Shown here one piece after another: positions 1-9,400 of a DNA stretch of 45,186 bases. Both the position numbers and the translations under genes were made by a program. Each line of letters starts with the position of its first letter. The first letter of the stretch is position 1. The stretch is from DASPFV01 sp035620975 (lineage in GTDB: Bacteria > Acidobacteriota > Vicinamibacteria > Vicinamibacterales > 2-12-FULL-66-21). The notes below the pieces were generated by a model, which saw only the letters and a list, made by a program, of their open reading frames with translations, made no database searches and was not told the DNA's origin. The stretch lies in assembly GCA_035620975.1 (NCBI GenBank), contig DASPFV010000147.1, positions 1 through 45,186 of the forward strand. Reading direction: 5' to 3'.

Positions 1-2027
1 GTCTTGTTGAAGGCGGCGTACCGCACCTCGATGTCCGCCGGCCCCTGCATCGTCTGACCGCGATAGCTGACGTTCACGAGGCGCCGGCTCTCCGGATCGA
101 AGCCGAGCGTCATCTCGAGCCCGTCCTTCTTCCACAGGACGCGCTCGAGCTTCGTGTCCTCGACGACCTTGGGCTCGAGGGCCGAGACTGCCGCGCGGCC
201 TTCGACCGCTTCGCGCAGCACGCCGATACCTCCGGTGAGCAGCGCCGCCCGGCGCAGCTCCGGGATCATCTCGGCGGCGAGATCGGCCGGCGGCTGCTGG
301 CCGAACCGCATCCAACCCTGGCTGCCGTCGAAGACCTGGACGAACTCACCCATGTCGAGTGAGATCAGGAGCTTGACCTTGTCGGGCTGCTGCACGGTGG
401 CGGTGGCCTTGCCCTGCATTTCCCCTGCGGGCGTGACGAGCGAGATGTTTCCCGTGCCGGTCGAATCCTTGACGGCGGCGAGGGCGGCCGTTCCACCGGC
501 AGCCTCCACGGCCGCCCTGACGATCGCCTCCGCCCGGGCCGTCGCGTCGGGCCCGGCGGCGGTCTCGGACTTCGTCATCAGGTCCGGCCGCGTGAGATCC
601 AGCTTCGCGGCGGGCACGATGCTCACGATTCCGAGGGATTCGAGCGCCTTGGCGAATCCGCCCGCGTTTCCGACCGCGACGATCGAGAGCTGCTCGGGAT
701 GGAGGTGCCGCTCGACGGCTGCGGACACGTCGCTCGCGGAGATCTTGCGGACTCGATCCCGGTAAGTCCGCCAGTAGTCGGCCGGCAGGCCATGGAGGGC
801 CGACGTGAGCACCCGGCCCGCGACGGCGCCGGCGGTTTCGGTCTGAATGGCGAAGACCCCCGACATGTACGACGTCGCTTCAGCGAGCTCGGCCGGCGTC
901 GTGGGATTCTTGCGGAACTCGTCGACGACCTCCAGGGTCATCCTGATTGCATTCACCGTTTCGTCGGTCCGTGTAAAGCTGGTCAGGCCCCACACACCGG
1001 CCAGGCGGTTGCTCTCGAGCGAGGACCGTGCCCCGTAGGTGAGCCCCTCCTTTGCGCGGAGCCGCATGTTCAGCCTCGAGTTGAAGCCGGCGCCGAGCAC
1101 CTGGTTGGCGACCGAGAGCGACAGCCAGTCGGCGTGGCTGCGCGGGACCCCCGCCCCGACCATGCCGAACTGCGTCTGCACCGCGTCGGGCTTGTCCACT
1201 ACGACGATCCGCCGCTGATGGCGCACGTCGGGCGCGCCCGGTGGCGGCAGGGCGCGGCCCTTCCAGTCTCCGAGGTGCTTCCGCGCCAGCGCGACGGCGG
1301 CCTGCGTGGTGATGTCTCCGGCGACCGCCAGGAACGCTCCGGCCGGCGAGTACATCGTCTTGTGGAATTCCTGGACGTCCTCGCGGGTCAGGGCCCGCAC
1401 CGTATCCGGGAAGCCGTCCGTCGGGTACCCGTAGGGATGATTGCCGTAGGCGACGCGCTGCCCCACCACGTTGCGCAGGTACTCGGGATCGTTGTAGGCG
1501 ACCTGCAGCCCGGAGAGGGTCTGGCGGCGCCACCGCTCGATCTCGTCCTGCGCAAACGCGGGCCGCTGCACGACGTCGGCGAGCAGCTCGAACCCCGTTG
1601 CCAGCGCAGACGTGAGCACGGTCACCGACACTTCGGTCGAGTCGTCACCGGCAGACGCCGTCAGCGAGCCCCCGACGCGGTCGATGGCTTCTGCGATCTG
1701 CTGCGCCGAGCGCGTTGCCGTGCCCTGGCGGAGCAGCGCGGCCGTCATCCCCGCCAGGCCCGCTTTCTCCCCGGGATGGCTGATGGCGCCGGCACCGGGC
1801 AGCATCAGCGTCGCCGTCACCAGCGGCTGCCGGTGGTCTTCGATGACGAAGACCGTGAGCCCGTTCTCGAGCTTCGTGGTCGTGTGTGCCGGGAACGCGA
1901 ACGGCCGCTCCGGCCCTGGCTTCGGCGGCTGCTTCTGCGCCGCGGGCTGGGCCCAGATGGCGGGACATCCGAGCCCGAACGTGAGCGCGGTGGTCAGAAT
2001 GGCCGTGGAGAGGGGCAGGCTTCTCAT
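1..2027 (-). CDS. M16 family peptidase-like protein, inactive partner with fused C-terminal domain (partial)
   Basis: The gene reads leftward and is cut by the window edge, so its C-terminus is missing; about 675 codons are present. The ATG at 2027 is followed by a signal-peptide-like stretch (MRSLPLSTAILTTALTFGLG) and then the M16 N-lobe (TTTKLENGLTVFVIEDHRQP). Where active M16 enzymes have HxxEH, this protein reads GLAGMTAALLRQGT, so the zinc ligands are absent and the domain should be non-catalytic. The second M16 lobe follows. After about residue 480 comes an extra domain (SLVTPAGEMQGKAT, later VFDGSQGWMRFG) that resembles the lipoprotein-carrier (LolA-like) fold used as a C-terminal extension in some secreted proteins; that assignment is inference. 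It lies 48 bp downstream of the catalytic M16 gene on the same strand. Paired active and inactive M16 subunits are a known arrangement, so the two probably form a periplasmic heterodimer that degrades peptides. Confidence 0.9.
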   Translation of the reverse strand, partial: MRSLPLSTAILTTALTFGLGCPAIWAQPAAQKQPPKPGPERPFAFPAHTTTKLENGLTVFVIEDHRQPLVTATLMLPGAGAISHPGEKAGLAGMTAALLRQGTATRSAQQIAEAIDRVGGSLTASAGDDSTEVSVTVLTSALATGFELLADVVQRPAFAQDEIERWRRQTLSGLQVAYNDPEYLRNVVGQRVAYGNHPYGYPTDGFPDTVRALTREDVQEFHKTMYSPAGAFLAVAGDITTQAAVALARKHLGDWKGRALPPPGAPDVRHQRRIVVVDKPDAVQTQFGMVGAGVPRSHADWLSLSVANQVLGAGFNSRLNMRLRAKEGLTYGARSSLESNRLAGVWGLTSFTRTDETVNAIRMTLEVVDEFRKNPTTPAELAEATSYMSGVFAIQTETAGAVAGRVLTSALHGLPADYWRTYRDRVRKISASDVSAAVERHLHPEQLSIVAVGNAGGFAKALESLGIVSIVPAAKLDLTRPDLMTKSETAAGPDATARAEAIVRAAVEAAGGTAALAAVKDSTGTGNISLVTPAGEMQGKATATVQQPDKVKLLISLDMGEFVQVFDGSQGWMRFGQQPPADLAAEMIPELRRAALLTGGIGVLREAVEGRAAVSALEPKVVEDTKLERVLWKKDGLEMTLGFDPESRRLVNVSYRGQTMQGPADIEVRYAAFNK

Positions 2028-2075
2028 CGAATTCCTCGATCTCTCGCTTCTCGTTACGCGTCGCCGAACCACGGG

Positions 2076-3419
2076 CTACTGCCCGCTCCTCGCGGCCGCC
2101 GGCTGAATGAACAGGCGCGTCTCGCGTGTTTCGGTGAGGTATTCCTTCACCACGCGCTGTACGTCGGCCGCCGTGACCGCCTGGTACTTCGCGAGCTCGG
2201 TGTTGTAGCGCTGCGGGTCGGCGAGCAGCGAGGCCGCACTCCCCACGTCGTCCGCCTTCTGCTGCGCCGTCTGGCGGCCGACCACGAGCCGCGACACGAT
2301 CGTGTTCTTGACCTTCTCGAGCTCCTCGGCGGACGGGGGGGTGGCGGCGAGGCCGTCCACGACCTCGCGCATGCTCTTCGAGACGGCCTTCACGTCGCGG
2401 CCCTGGTTGGCCACGCCGAACAGGAAGCCGAGCGACGGCCCCTCGAGCAGTAGGAGCTGTGCCTGGGCGGCCACCGCCGACTGCTCGTCGTAGACCAGCC
2501 GCCGGTACATCCGCGAGCTCTCGCCGGTCGACAGGATGTCGAACGCGACCTGGAGCGGGTAGGTATCGGCGTGTCCGATCGAGGGCAGCTTGAATGCGCT
2601 CGCGACCGCGGGCAGCGGAGCCTTCGGGTCGTCTTTGCTTTCCACGCGCAGCTCGGTCTGCGGCGGCTCCTTGGCGGTCACGCGGGGTACTTTCTCGCTT
2701 CGCGGGATCCGGCCGAAATGCGTCTTCGCCTGCGCCAGCGCCGCCGCAGGGTCGAAATCGCCGACAACGACGAGCGTGGCGTTGTTCGGGACGTAGTAGG
2801 TATCGAAGAACGCTTTCACGTCGGCGACCGTGGCCGCGTTGAGATCCTCCATGGAGCCGATCGGCAGGTACTTATAAGGGTAGGCCTGAAACGCCGCATC
2901 CAGTACCCACTCGGCGAGCATGCCGTATGGCGGATTCTCGACCCGCAGCCGCCGCTCCTCCTTGACGACCTCGCGCTCCTTCTTGAAGTTCTCCTCGTTC
3001 ACGACGAGCGAGGCCATGCGATCGGCTTCGAGCCAGAGCACCCGCTCGAGGTGATTCGACGGGATCGTCTGCCAGTAGACCGTCCGATCGAAGTTGGTGT
3101 ACGCGTTGACGGCGCCGCCGGCCTCGCGGACGAGGCGCATGTGCTCCTCGGGTCCCACGTTGGCGGAGCCCCGGAACATCATGTGCTCGAAGAGGTGCGC
3201 GAAGCCCGTGCGCCCCTGCCGCTCGTCCTTCGACCCCACCCGGTACCACACCTGCACGTTGACGACCGGTCGCGACGGGTCGCGTGCGAGCACGACCTGG
3301 AGCCCGTTGTCGAGAGTGTGCGTTTCAATCGCGAGCGTTGGCGGCGTGACGTCCGGGGCCCCCGTCGGGGACTGAGGCGCCGTGAGGCTCAGGGCGAGCA
3401 GGAGGCCGATGAATCGCAT
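2076..3419 (-). CDS. M16 family zinc metallopeptidase, catalytic subunit, secreted
   Basis: A 447-residue insulinase/processing-peptidase-like protein. An N-terminal hydrophobic segment (FIGLLLALSLTAP) predicts export. The inverted zinc motif HLFEH lies at residues 75-79, with the downstream glutamate region EREVVKEERR about 75 residues later, as expected for the third zinc ligand. The second lobe (VVVGDFDPAAALAQAKTHFG) and the C-terminal helices are complete, and the length is normal for a single bacterial M16 subunit. The start ATG at 3419 is preceded by a TATACA hexamer only 8 nt upstream, suggesting a very short leader. The inactive partner follows 48 bp downstream in the same direction. 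Likely role: periplasmic degradation of small proteins or peptides, with the partner subunit helping to form the chamber; the substrate is unknown. Confidence 0.93.
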   Translation of the reverse strand: MRFIGLLLALSLTAPQSPTGAPDVTPPTLAIETHTLDNGLQVVLARDPSRPVVNVQVWYRVGSKDERQGRTGFAHLFEHMMFRGSANVGPEEHMRLVREAGGAVNAYTNFDRTVYWQTIPSNHLERVLWLEADRMASLVVNEENFKKEREVVKEERRLRVENPPYGMLAEWVLDAAFQAYPYKYLPIGSMEDLNAATVADVKAFFDTYYVPNNATLVVVGDFDPAAALAQAKTHFGRIPRSEKVPRVTAKEPPQTELRVESKDDPKAPLPAVASAFKLPSIGHADTYPLQVAFDILSTGESSRMYRRLVYDEQSAVAAQAQLLLLEGPSLGFLFGVANQGRDVKAVSKSMREVVDGLAATPPSAEELEKVKNTIVSRLVVGRQTAQQKADDVGSAASLLADPQRYNTELAKYQAVTAADVQRVVKEYLTETRETRLFIQPAAARSGQ

Positions 3420-3427
3420 GGGGGTAG

Positions 3428-3433
3428 TGTATA
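3428..3433 (-). promoter_or_regulatory. -10-like hexamer TATACA before M16 gene
   Basis: On the minus strand TATACA lies 8 nt before the ATG at 3419, at the edge of the heptamer repeat tract. No convincing -35 box or Shine-Dalgarno is visible. It fits the short-leader pattern seen at other genes here. Confidence 0.4.
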
Positions 3434-3434
3434 C

Positions 3435-3534
3435 GGCTTCCGGCTTCCGGCTTCCGGCTCTGGCTTCCTGGCTTCCGGCTTCCGGCTTCCGGGCTTCCGG
3501 CTTCCGGCTCGCGGCTTCCGGCGGAGGCTTCCTG
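3435..3534. repeat. Degenerate heptanucleotide tandem repeat (GGCTTCC)n
   Basis: About twelve imperfect copies of the 7-mer GGCTTCC, with variants GGCTCTG, GGCTTCCT and GGCTCGC, fill the gap between the kinase stop (3576) and the M16 start (3419). Copies are contiguous with no spacers, so this is not a CRISPR array. It lies directly upstream of the M16 -10-like hexamer. Confidence 0.85.
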
Positions 3535-3575
3535 GAGGCGCTGAGTCAGGACTCAGGCTGGATACTGGCTGCTGC

Positions 3576-6311
3576 CTACTGCACCCTGCGCCGCAGTTCG
3601 TCGAAGAAGTTGAAGACGAAGACAACGCGGTCGTGCTCGGGCATGGCAGCGCTGCCCGGACCGAGCACGATCATCCGATCGCCATCCGGGTGCGGAGCGT
3701 AAGTCGGACGCAGGGCTCCACCGGGGCTGTAGCGCAGGGATGACCAGGGGCGGGCTTTCAAGGGGCGGAAGGCGCCCGCGTCGGCGGTGAAGGGCACGGC
3801 CAGGATCTGGCCGCCGACGGAGACGTAGATTTCGGCCCGCTTCCGCGACCACGCCGGGTGAATCGAGTTCTGCGCGCTGACCAGCCACTTGCCCGTGCTG
3901 CCCGGATAGCTGCGCACGAACACGCTGAAGCTGCCGGCGTCCTCGTTCGATTGATAGGCCAGCCACCGGCCGTCGGGGGAGAAGACGGGCATGGTCTCGA
4001 CGGCATCCGTCGCGACGAGAACATGGGGCTCGCCCGGGGTCCGCTCGCCCGATCCGGCCGCGTCCATCGGCAGAACCCAGACGTCGGATCTGCCGCCAGG
4101 GCGATTCCCGGTGTGGGCTATCGCCCAGGTCTGGGGATGCACCGACCACGGGACCCGGTTGATCGCGCCGCTGGTGAGCCGCTCGGCCGTGCCACTCCCA
4201 TCCGCGGGCCGCCAGTAGAGGTTGGAGACGCCGGGTTGTCCCTCGTCCGAGGCGTAGATGAGGCGGTGGCCGTCCGGCGTCCAGACTGGGTTGGTGTGGC
4301 TGGCCGTACCGAAGGTCAACTGGGCGGCCGTTCCGCGCTCCACGTCGTACACCACGATCTGAAGGTGGCGGCCGTCCTGGATCGTGTAGGCGAGCTGACG
4401 GCCATCGGGCGAGAATCCCGGGGTGCTCCAGATGTCGCGCGGCGCGTGCAGGACGCTCGTCTTCCCGTCCGCCGTCAGCCAGTGAATCCGCGTGTCGTCG
4501 CTCGTCACGGTGCCGGGCGAGTGCACCAGCGTGCCGTGTTCCGAGACGGAGAACTGTGCGCCACCGGAGAATGCGGAGGCGGCGACGCCCTCGATGACGG
4601 GTACAGGCTCTCCATGCGCTTCGAGACGGTCGAGATCGAAGCGGATCGCGTACAACGTGCCCTGATGCACGTAAAGAAGATGACCGCTCCCCACGTACCG
4701 TGCGTGGTAGCCGCCGGTCACCACGGTCCTGCCTTCGCTGCCCCCGCCGGGCCCGCCCTGTGCCTTGATGGTCGCGCCATCGTGAGCGGTCGGAGTGGAA
4801 TTCGCCGTGTACAGGATTTTGCCGCCGGGGAGGGCCTGCGGCCAGCGGTGGACGACCTCGTCGCCGGACAACGTCGTGGCCGGTTCGGGCGTGCCGCCGC
4901 GGGCCGGCACGCGCATCAAAGGATTGCGCGGACCCAGCGCAGCCACGAACACGATGAAGTCGTCGTCGGTCCACGCGCCGCCGCGGTCCACGCCCTCGGC
5001 GAGGTCCACGGGGGCGCCGCCGGTGACCGCCACTTTCTTCAACCGGTTGCCGGCGAAGAACGCGATCCATCGTCCATCGGGGGAGAAGAACGGGCCCGAC
5101 GCCTCATCGGTGCCGCTGATCGATGTCGCCTGCAGGGCGTCCAGCCGCCTGATGTACAGCCGCGATCGGCCGTCTTTCTCGGCGCGGAACACGATCGTGC
5201 GGCCGTCGGGGGACAGCACCGCCGCGGCACCCTGATCGACCAGCAGGGAGGCGTCCACGCCGATGTCGGCCAGCAGCGTGGTCGGCGGCTGGAGCGCCGG
5301 CGTCTCGGTCCGGGCCCAGAAGAGGAGCAGCCCGGCCGCGGCGCCAACCACGATCGCGGCTGCGGCCACCCTGCGGAGCGGCCGCGGCGTGCCAGCCGCA
5401 GCGGCAGGCGCGCTGATGCCAGGTGCCCGTCCCGAATCCGTGCTCCTCCCGGCGATGACCCGGTCGATGAGCACCCGCGCCTCGCCGATGTCTCTCAGGC
5501 GCTGGCGCACGTCCCGCTCCAGGCAGCGTTGAAGCAGCTCGCGGACCTGTGTCGGCGTTTCGGACGGGAGCGCGCCGAAATCGACGGTCTCTCGCAGCAC
5601 GGCGGCCATCGTCTCGGAGACGTCCTCGCCCTGGAAGGGCCGGCGCCCCATGAGCATTTCGTAGAGCACGACCCCGAACGCCCACACGTCGGCGCGCCGG
5701 TCCACCAGCTTGCCCCTAGCCTGCTCGGGCGACATGTAGGCCGCCGTGCCGAGCACGACGCCGAGTCGCGTGGCGTGGGCGGTGAGCGTGGGAGAGTTCA
5801 GCGGGTCCGCGGCGAGGCTGGCGGCGGAGGGGTCCAGCGCCTTGGCCAGGCCGAAGTCGAGCACTTTCACCGAGTCGTCGCCGCGCACCTTGACGTTCGC
5901 CGGCTTGAGATCGCGGTGCACGATGCCCGATTCGTGCGCGGCTTCGAGCGCCTCGGCGATCTGCCGAGCGATCTGAAGCGCCTCGGCGACGGGCAGTGGA
6001 CCCGCCGCGATGCGCTGTTCGAGCGTGTCCCCCTCGACGAGCTCCATGATGAGCGCACGCGTCTCGCCGGATTTCTCGAAGCCGTAGACCTGCGCAATGA
6101 GGGCGTGGTTGAGCGCGGCGAGCAGCTGGGCCTCGCGTTCGAAACGTGCGAGGCGATCCGGGTCGACGGCAAAGAGCTCCGGCAGGACCTTGATGGCGAC
6201 GTGGCGGTTCAGGGCCGGGTCGAAGCCCTTGTAGACGCGGCCCATGCCGCCGGCGCCAATTGCCTCGACGATCTGGTAGGCACCGACGCGGGCGCCCGGT
6301 TCGAGGGCCAT
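3576..6311 (-). CDS. Membrane Ser/Thr protein kinase with C-terminal TolB/WD40-like beta-propeller
   Basis: I place the start at the ATG at 6311 (MALEPGARVGAYQIVEAIG), giving 911 residues; an in-frame upstream extension to 6401 has no kinase homology. The Hanks-type kinase domain spans about residues 12-275: glycine loop GAGGMGRVYKG, lysine in VAIKVL, catalytic HRDLKPAN at 132-139, DFG at 152-154 and the APE-region equivalent MSPEQARG. A proline/alanine-rich linker leads to one transmembrane helix at about 313-332. The remaining ~570 residues are repeated PD40/TolB-like blades (FSPDGRWIAFFAG, WTPDGHRLIYASD, FSPDGRWLAYQSN). This predicts a cytoplasmic kinase controlled by an extracytoplasmic propeller. 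A TATAAT hexamer sits 9 nt before the ATG. It is divergent from the tricorn-like protease gene, with which it shares a ~140-bp control region. The ligand and targets are unknown. Confidence 0.93.
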   Translation of the reverse strand: MALEPGARVGAYQIVEAIGAGGMGRVYKGFDPALNRHVAIKVLPELFAVDPDRLARFEREAQLLAALNHALIAQVYGFEKSGETRALIMELVEGDTLEQRIAAGPLPVAEALQIARQIAEALEAAHESGIVHRDLKPANVKVRGDDSVKVLDFGLAKALDPSAASLAADPLNSPTLTAHATRLGVVLGTAAYMSPEQARGKLVDRRADVWAFGVVLYEMLMGRRPFQGEDVSETMAAVLRETVDFGALPSETPTQVRELLQRCLERDVRQRLRDIGEARVLIDRVIAGRSTDSGRAPGISAPAAAAGTPRPLRRVAAAAIVVGAAAGLLLFWARTETPALQPPTTLLADIGVDASLLVDQGAAAVLSPDGRTIVFRAEKDGRSRLYIRRLDALQATSISGTDEASGPFFSPDGRWIAFFAGNRLKKVAVTGGAPVDLAEGVDRGGAWTDDDFIVFVAALGPRNPLMRVPARGGTPEPATTLSGDEVVHRWPQALPGGKILYTANSTPTAHDGATIKAQGGPGGGSEGRTVVTGGYHARYVGSGHLLYVHQGTLYAIRFDLDRLEAHGEPVPVIEGVAASAFSGGAQFSVSEHGTLVHSPGTVTSDDTRIHWLTADGKTSVLHAPRDIWSTPGFSPDGRQLAYTIQDGRHLQIVVYDVERGTAAQLTFGTASHTNPVWTPDGHRLIYASDEGQPGVSNLYWRPADGSGTAERLTSGAINRVPWSVHPQTWAIAHTGNRPGGRSDVWVLPMDAAGSGERTPGEPHVLVATDAVETMPVFSPDGRWLAYQSNEDAGSFSVFVRSYPGSTGKWLVSAQNSIHPAWSRKRAEIYVSVGGQILAVPFTADAGAFRPLKARPWSSLRYSPGGALRPTYAPHPDGDRMIVLGPGSAAMPEHDRVVFVFNFFDELRRRVQ

Positions 6312-6320
6312 GGTGCGCGG

Positions 6321-6326
6321 ATTATA
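6321..6326 (-). promoter_or_regulatory. TATAAT -10 element for the kinase gene
   Basis: A perfect TATAAT on the minus strand, separated by 9 nt from the kinase ATG at 6311. Transcription would begin at or almost at the start codon, and no Shine-Dalgarno is present in the spacer. Confidence 0.55.
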
Positions 6327-6354
6327 CGGGAGCAGCCTCGACCCGGGCGATGTG

Positions 6355-6360
6355 TATACT
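6355..6360 (+). promoter_or_regulatory. TATACT -10-like element for the tricorn-like gene
   Basis: TATACT on the plus strand, 91 nt before the ATG at 6452. It faces away from the kinase promoter at 6321-6326 and only ~30 bp separates the two hexamers. A weak Shine-Dalgarno (AGAGG) precedes the ATG. Confidence 0.35.
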
Positions 6361-6451
6361 GAGAACCCCGGACGCTCCTGCACGGGGATGGGACATACCA
6401 TCTCCCGGTTCCATTCAGGCCGGCACGTTCAGCGGCCTGCCAGAGGTTTGT

Positions 6452-9400
6452 ATGAGAAGACTGCAACCGGCTCTCCTGACGGGGCTGCTGCTGCTGTGCG
6501 CGGGTGCGCTCACGTCCCGTCTGGACGCGCGCGCCGACACCGCCGACACCCGCATGCTCACGCAACCTGCGGTCAGTGCCTCCCACGTGGCGTTCATCTA
6601 TGCGGGCGACCTGTTCGTGGCCGAGCTGAACGGCTCGTCGACCCCGACGAACGTCCGGAGGCTGACCACCGACGACGGTGTGGAGTCGAACCCCGTGTTC
6701 TCGCCGGACGGGAAGACGATTGCCTTCAGCGCGCAGTACGACGGCAACGTCGATGTCTTCACGGTGCCGGTGACGGGCGGTCCGCCGGTCCGGCTCACGT
6801 GGCACCCGGGCGCGGATCTCGTGCAGGCGTTCACGCCGGACGGCAAGGCGGTGCTCTTCACGTCGCAGCGCGCGGCGTACACGCTGCGCTACTCGCAGCT
6901 CTTCACGGTGCCCGCGGAAGGCGGCATGGCGGAGGCGCTGCCGATCCCGAACGCGGCCAGGGCGACCTACTCACCCGACGGGATTCGCCTCGCCTACAGC
7001 CCGCTCGCGCCGCGCCACCAGCAGTGGAAGCAGTATCGCGGCGGCACGGTCTCGCGCGTGTGGCTGTACAACACGCAAGGGCACGCCATCGAGAAGATTC
7101 CGCAGCCGGCGTCGCGGTCCAACGACGCCGACCCGATGTGGATCGGGGACCTCGTGTACTTCCGTTCCGATCGGAAAGGCGAGTTCAATCTGTTCGCGTA
7201 CGACACGCGCAGCCGCGACCTCCGCCAGGTCACCACGCACGCGGACTTCCCCGTCCTCAGCGCCTCGGCGGGTGGCGGCCGCATCGTCTACGAGCAGGCC
7301 GGCGCGCTTCACCTGCTGGATCCGAAGACCGGCGACAGTCAGCGGCTCACGATTGGCGTCGCGTCCGATCTGCGCGAGACGCGGCCGCGATTCGTGAAGG
7401 GCGCCCGCTGGATCCGGGATGCCGCGCTCTCGCCAAGCGGCGCCCGCGCGGCGTTCGGATTCCGTGGCGAGATCGTCACGGTGCCGGGTGAGAAGGGGGA
7501 CGTGCGCAACCTGACGAACAGCGTCAGCGCGCACGACCGCTATCCGGCCTGGTCGCCTGACGGCCGTTCGATCGCGTGGTTCTCGGACGTCTCGGGCGAA
7601 TACCAGCTCTATATCGGCAGCCAGGACGGCAAGGGGGAGCCGCGCGCCATCAAGGTCGCGGGCGAAGGGTTCTACAACGCCCCGATATGGTCGCCGGACT
7701 CCCAGAAGCTTGCCTACTTCGACAACTCGCAGTCGATCTACTGGGTGGACGTGAAATCCGGCGTGTCGAGGAAGATCGCCTCTCAGCCCATCTACGGACC
7801 GGTCGTGATCATCAGCTATTCGTGGTCGCCCGACTCGAAATGGCTGGCGTACGCGATGGACAATCAGTCGCTCATCACGACCGTCTACGTCCACTCGCTC
7901 GATCAGCAGAAGTCGTTCCAGGTGAGCGACGGTCTGAGCGACGTGCGGGATCCGGTGTTCGACCGGAGCGGCAAGTACCTGTTCTTCCTGGCGTCCACCG
8001 ACGCCGGGCCCGTCAAGGACTGGTTCGCGCAGTCGAACGCCGACATGCGGGCGACGTTCGGGATCTATCTGGCAGTGCTGCCCGGGGATCAGGTCTCGCC
8101 GCTCGCGCGCGAGAGCGACGAAGAGAAGCCGTCCGATCCGCGCAAGCCGGCTCCCGAGAACAAGCCGGAGGCGGCGAACTCCAACGAGCAGGAGAAGGCG
8201 CCCACGCCCGAGGAGAAGACGCCCGCGAAACCCGACCAGCCCTTCCGGATCGATCTCGACGGCCTCGAGTATCGGATCCTCGACCTGCCCGTCCCGCCGG
8301 CAGACCTCTCGAATCTGCAGGTCGGGGCGGCCGGGCACGTCTACTACCTGAAGACGGCGGATGGCAAGACCGCGCTCAACCGGTACGATCTCACCGCGCG
8401 CAAGAACGAGGTCCTGCTGCCCGAGGTCAACGATTACGTGGTGTCGGCCGACGGCAAGAAGCTCCTCTACCGGAACGGCGCGAACTGGTCCATCGTGCCG
8501 ACCACGAGGAAGATCGAGCCGTCGGAAGGCCGCATCGGCGTGGACACGATCGAGGTGCGCGTGGATCCCCGCGCCGAGTGGAAGCAGATCTTCGACGAAG
8601 CGTGGCGGATCAACCGGGACTACTTCTACGCCCCGAACATGCACGGCGTCGACTGGGTGAAGGCGCGGCAGAAGTACGAGGCGTTCCTGCCGCACGTGGC
8701 CACCCGGGCCGACCTCAATCGCGTGCTGCAGTGGATGTCGAGCGAGCTGTCGGTCGGCCATCACAACGTCGGCGGCGGCGACAGCCTGGCCGAGCCGCGG
8801 ACCGTGCCCGGCGGCCTGCTCGGCGCCGACTTCGAGGTTGCCGGCGGCCGATACCGGCTGAAGAAGGTCTACGGCGGCCTGAACTGGAACCCGCAGTTGC
8901 GCGCGCCGCTGACCGAGCCGGGCGTCAATGCCAGGGTTGGCGAGTACCTGCTGGCCGTCAACGGCCGCGACCTGCGGCCACCCACCAACCTCTACAGTCT
9001 CTTCGAGAACACTTCGGGCAAGATCGTCGAGATCACGCTCGGCCCGAACGCCGACGGATCCGGCTCGCGCACCGTGCAGGTCGTGCCGATCGCCAACGAG
9101 GCCGCGCTGCGCAACCGTGACTGGGTCGAGGGCAACCTGAAGAAGGTCGACACGGCCACCGGCGGGCGCGTGGCGTACGTGTACGTGCCGAACACGGGCA
9201 ACTCCGGGCACACGTACTTCAAACGGTACTTCTACCCCCAGGTCCACAAGGACGCGATCATCGTCGACGAGCGCTTCAACGGGGGCGGCAGCGTGGCCGA
9301 CTACTACATCGACATCCTGCGGCGTCCGTTCATCGCGAACTGGGCGATGCGCTACGGGGCGGATCTGAAGACGCCCTTCGCGTCCATCCAGGGCCCGAAG

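Noticed and set aside
3858..6362. An 834-codon plus-strand open frame opposite the kinase gene
   Set aside because: It mirrors the kinase in the antisense frame, is rich in Arg/Gly/His as expected from high-GC antisense codons, and shows no domain motifs.
6312..6401. A 30-residue N-terminal extension of the propeller kinase
   Set aside because: It spans the TATAAT element and the divergent promoter region; the kinase domain begins just after the ATG at 6311.
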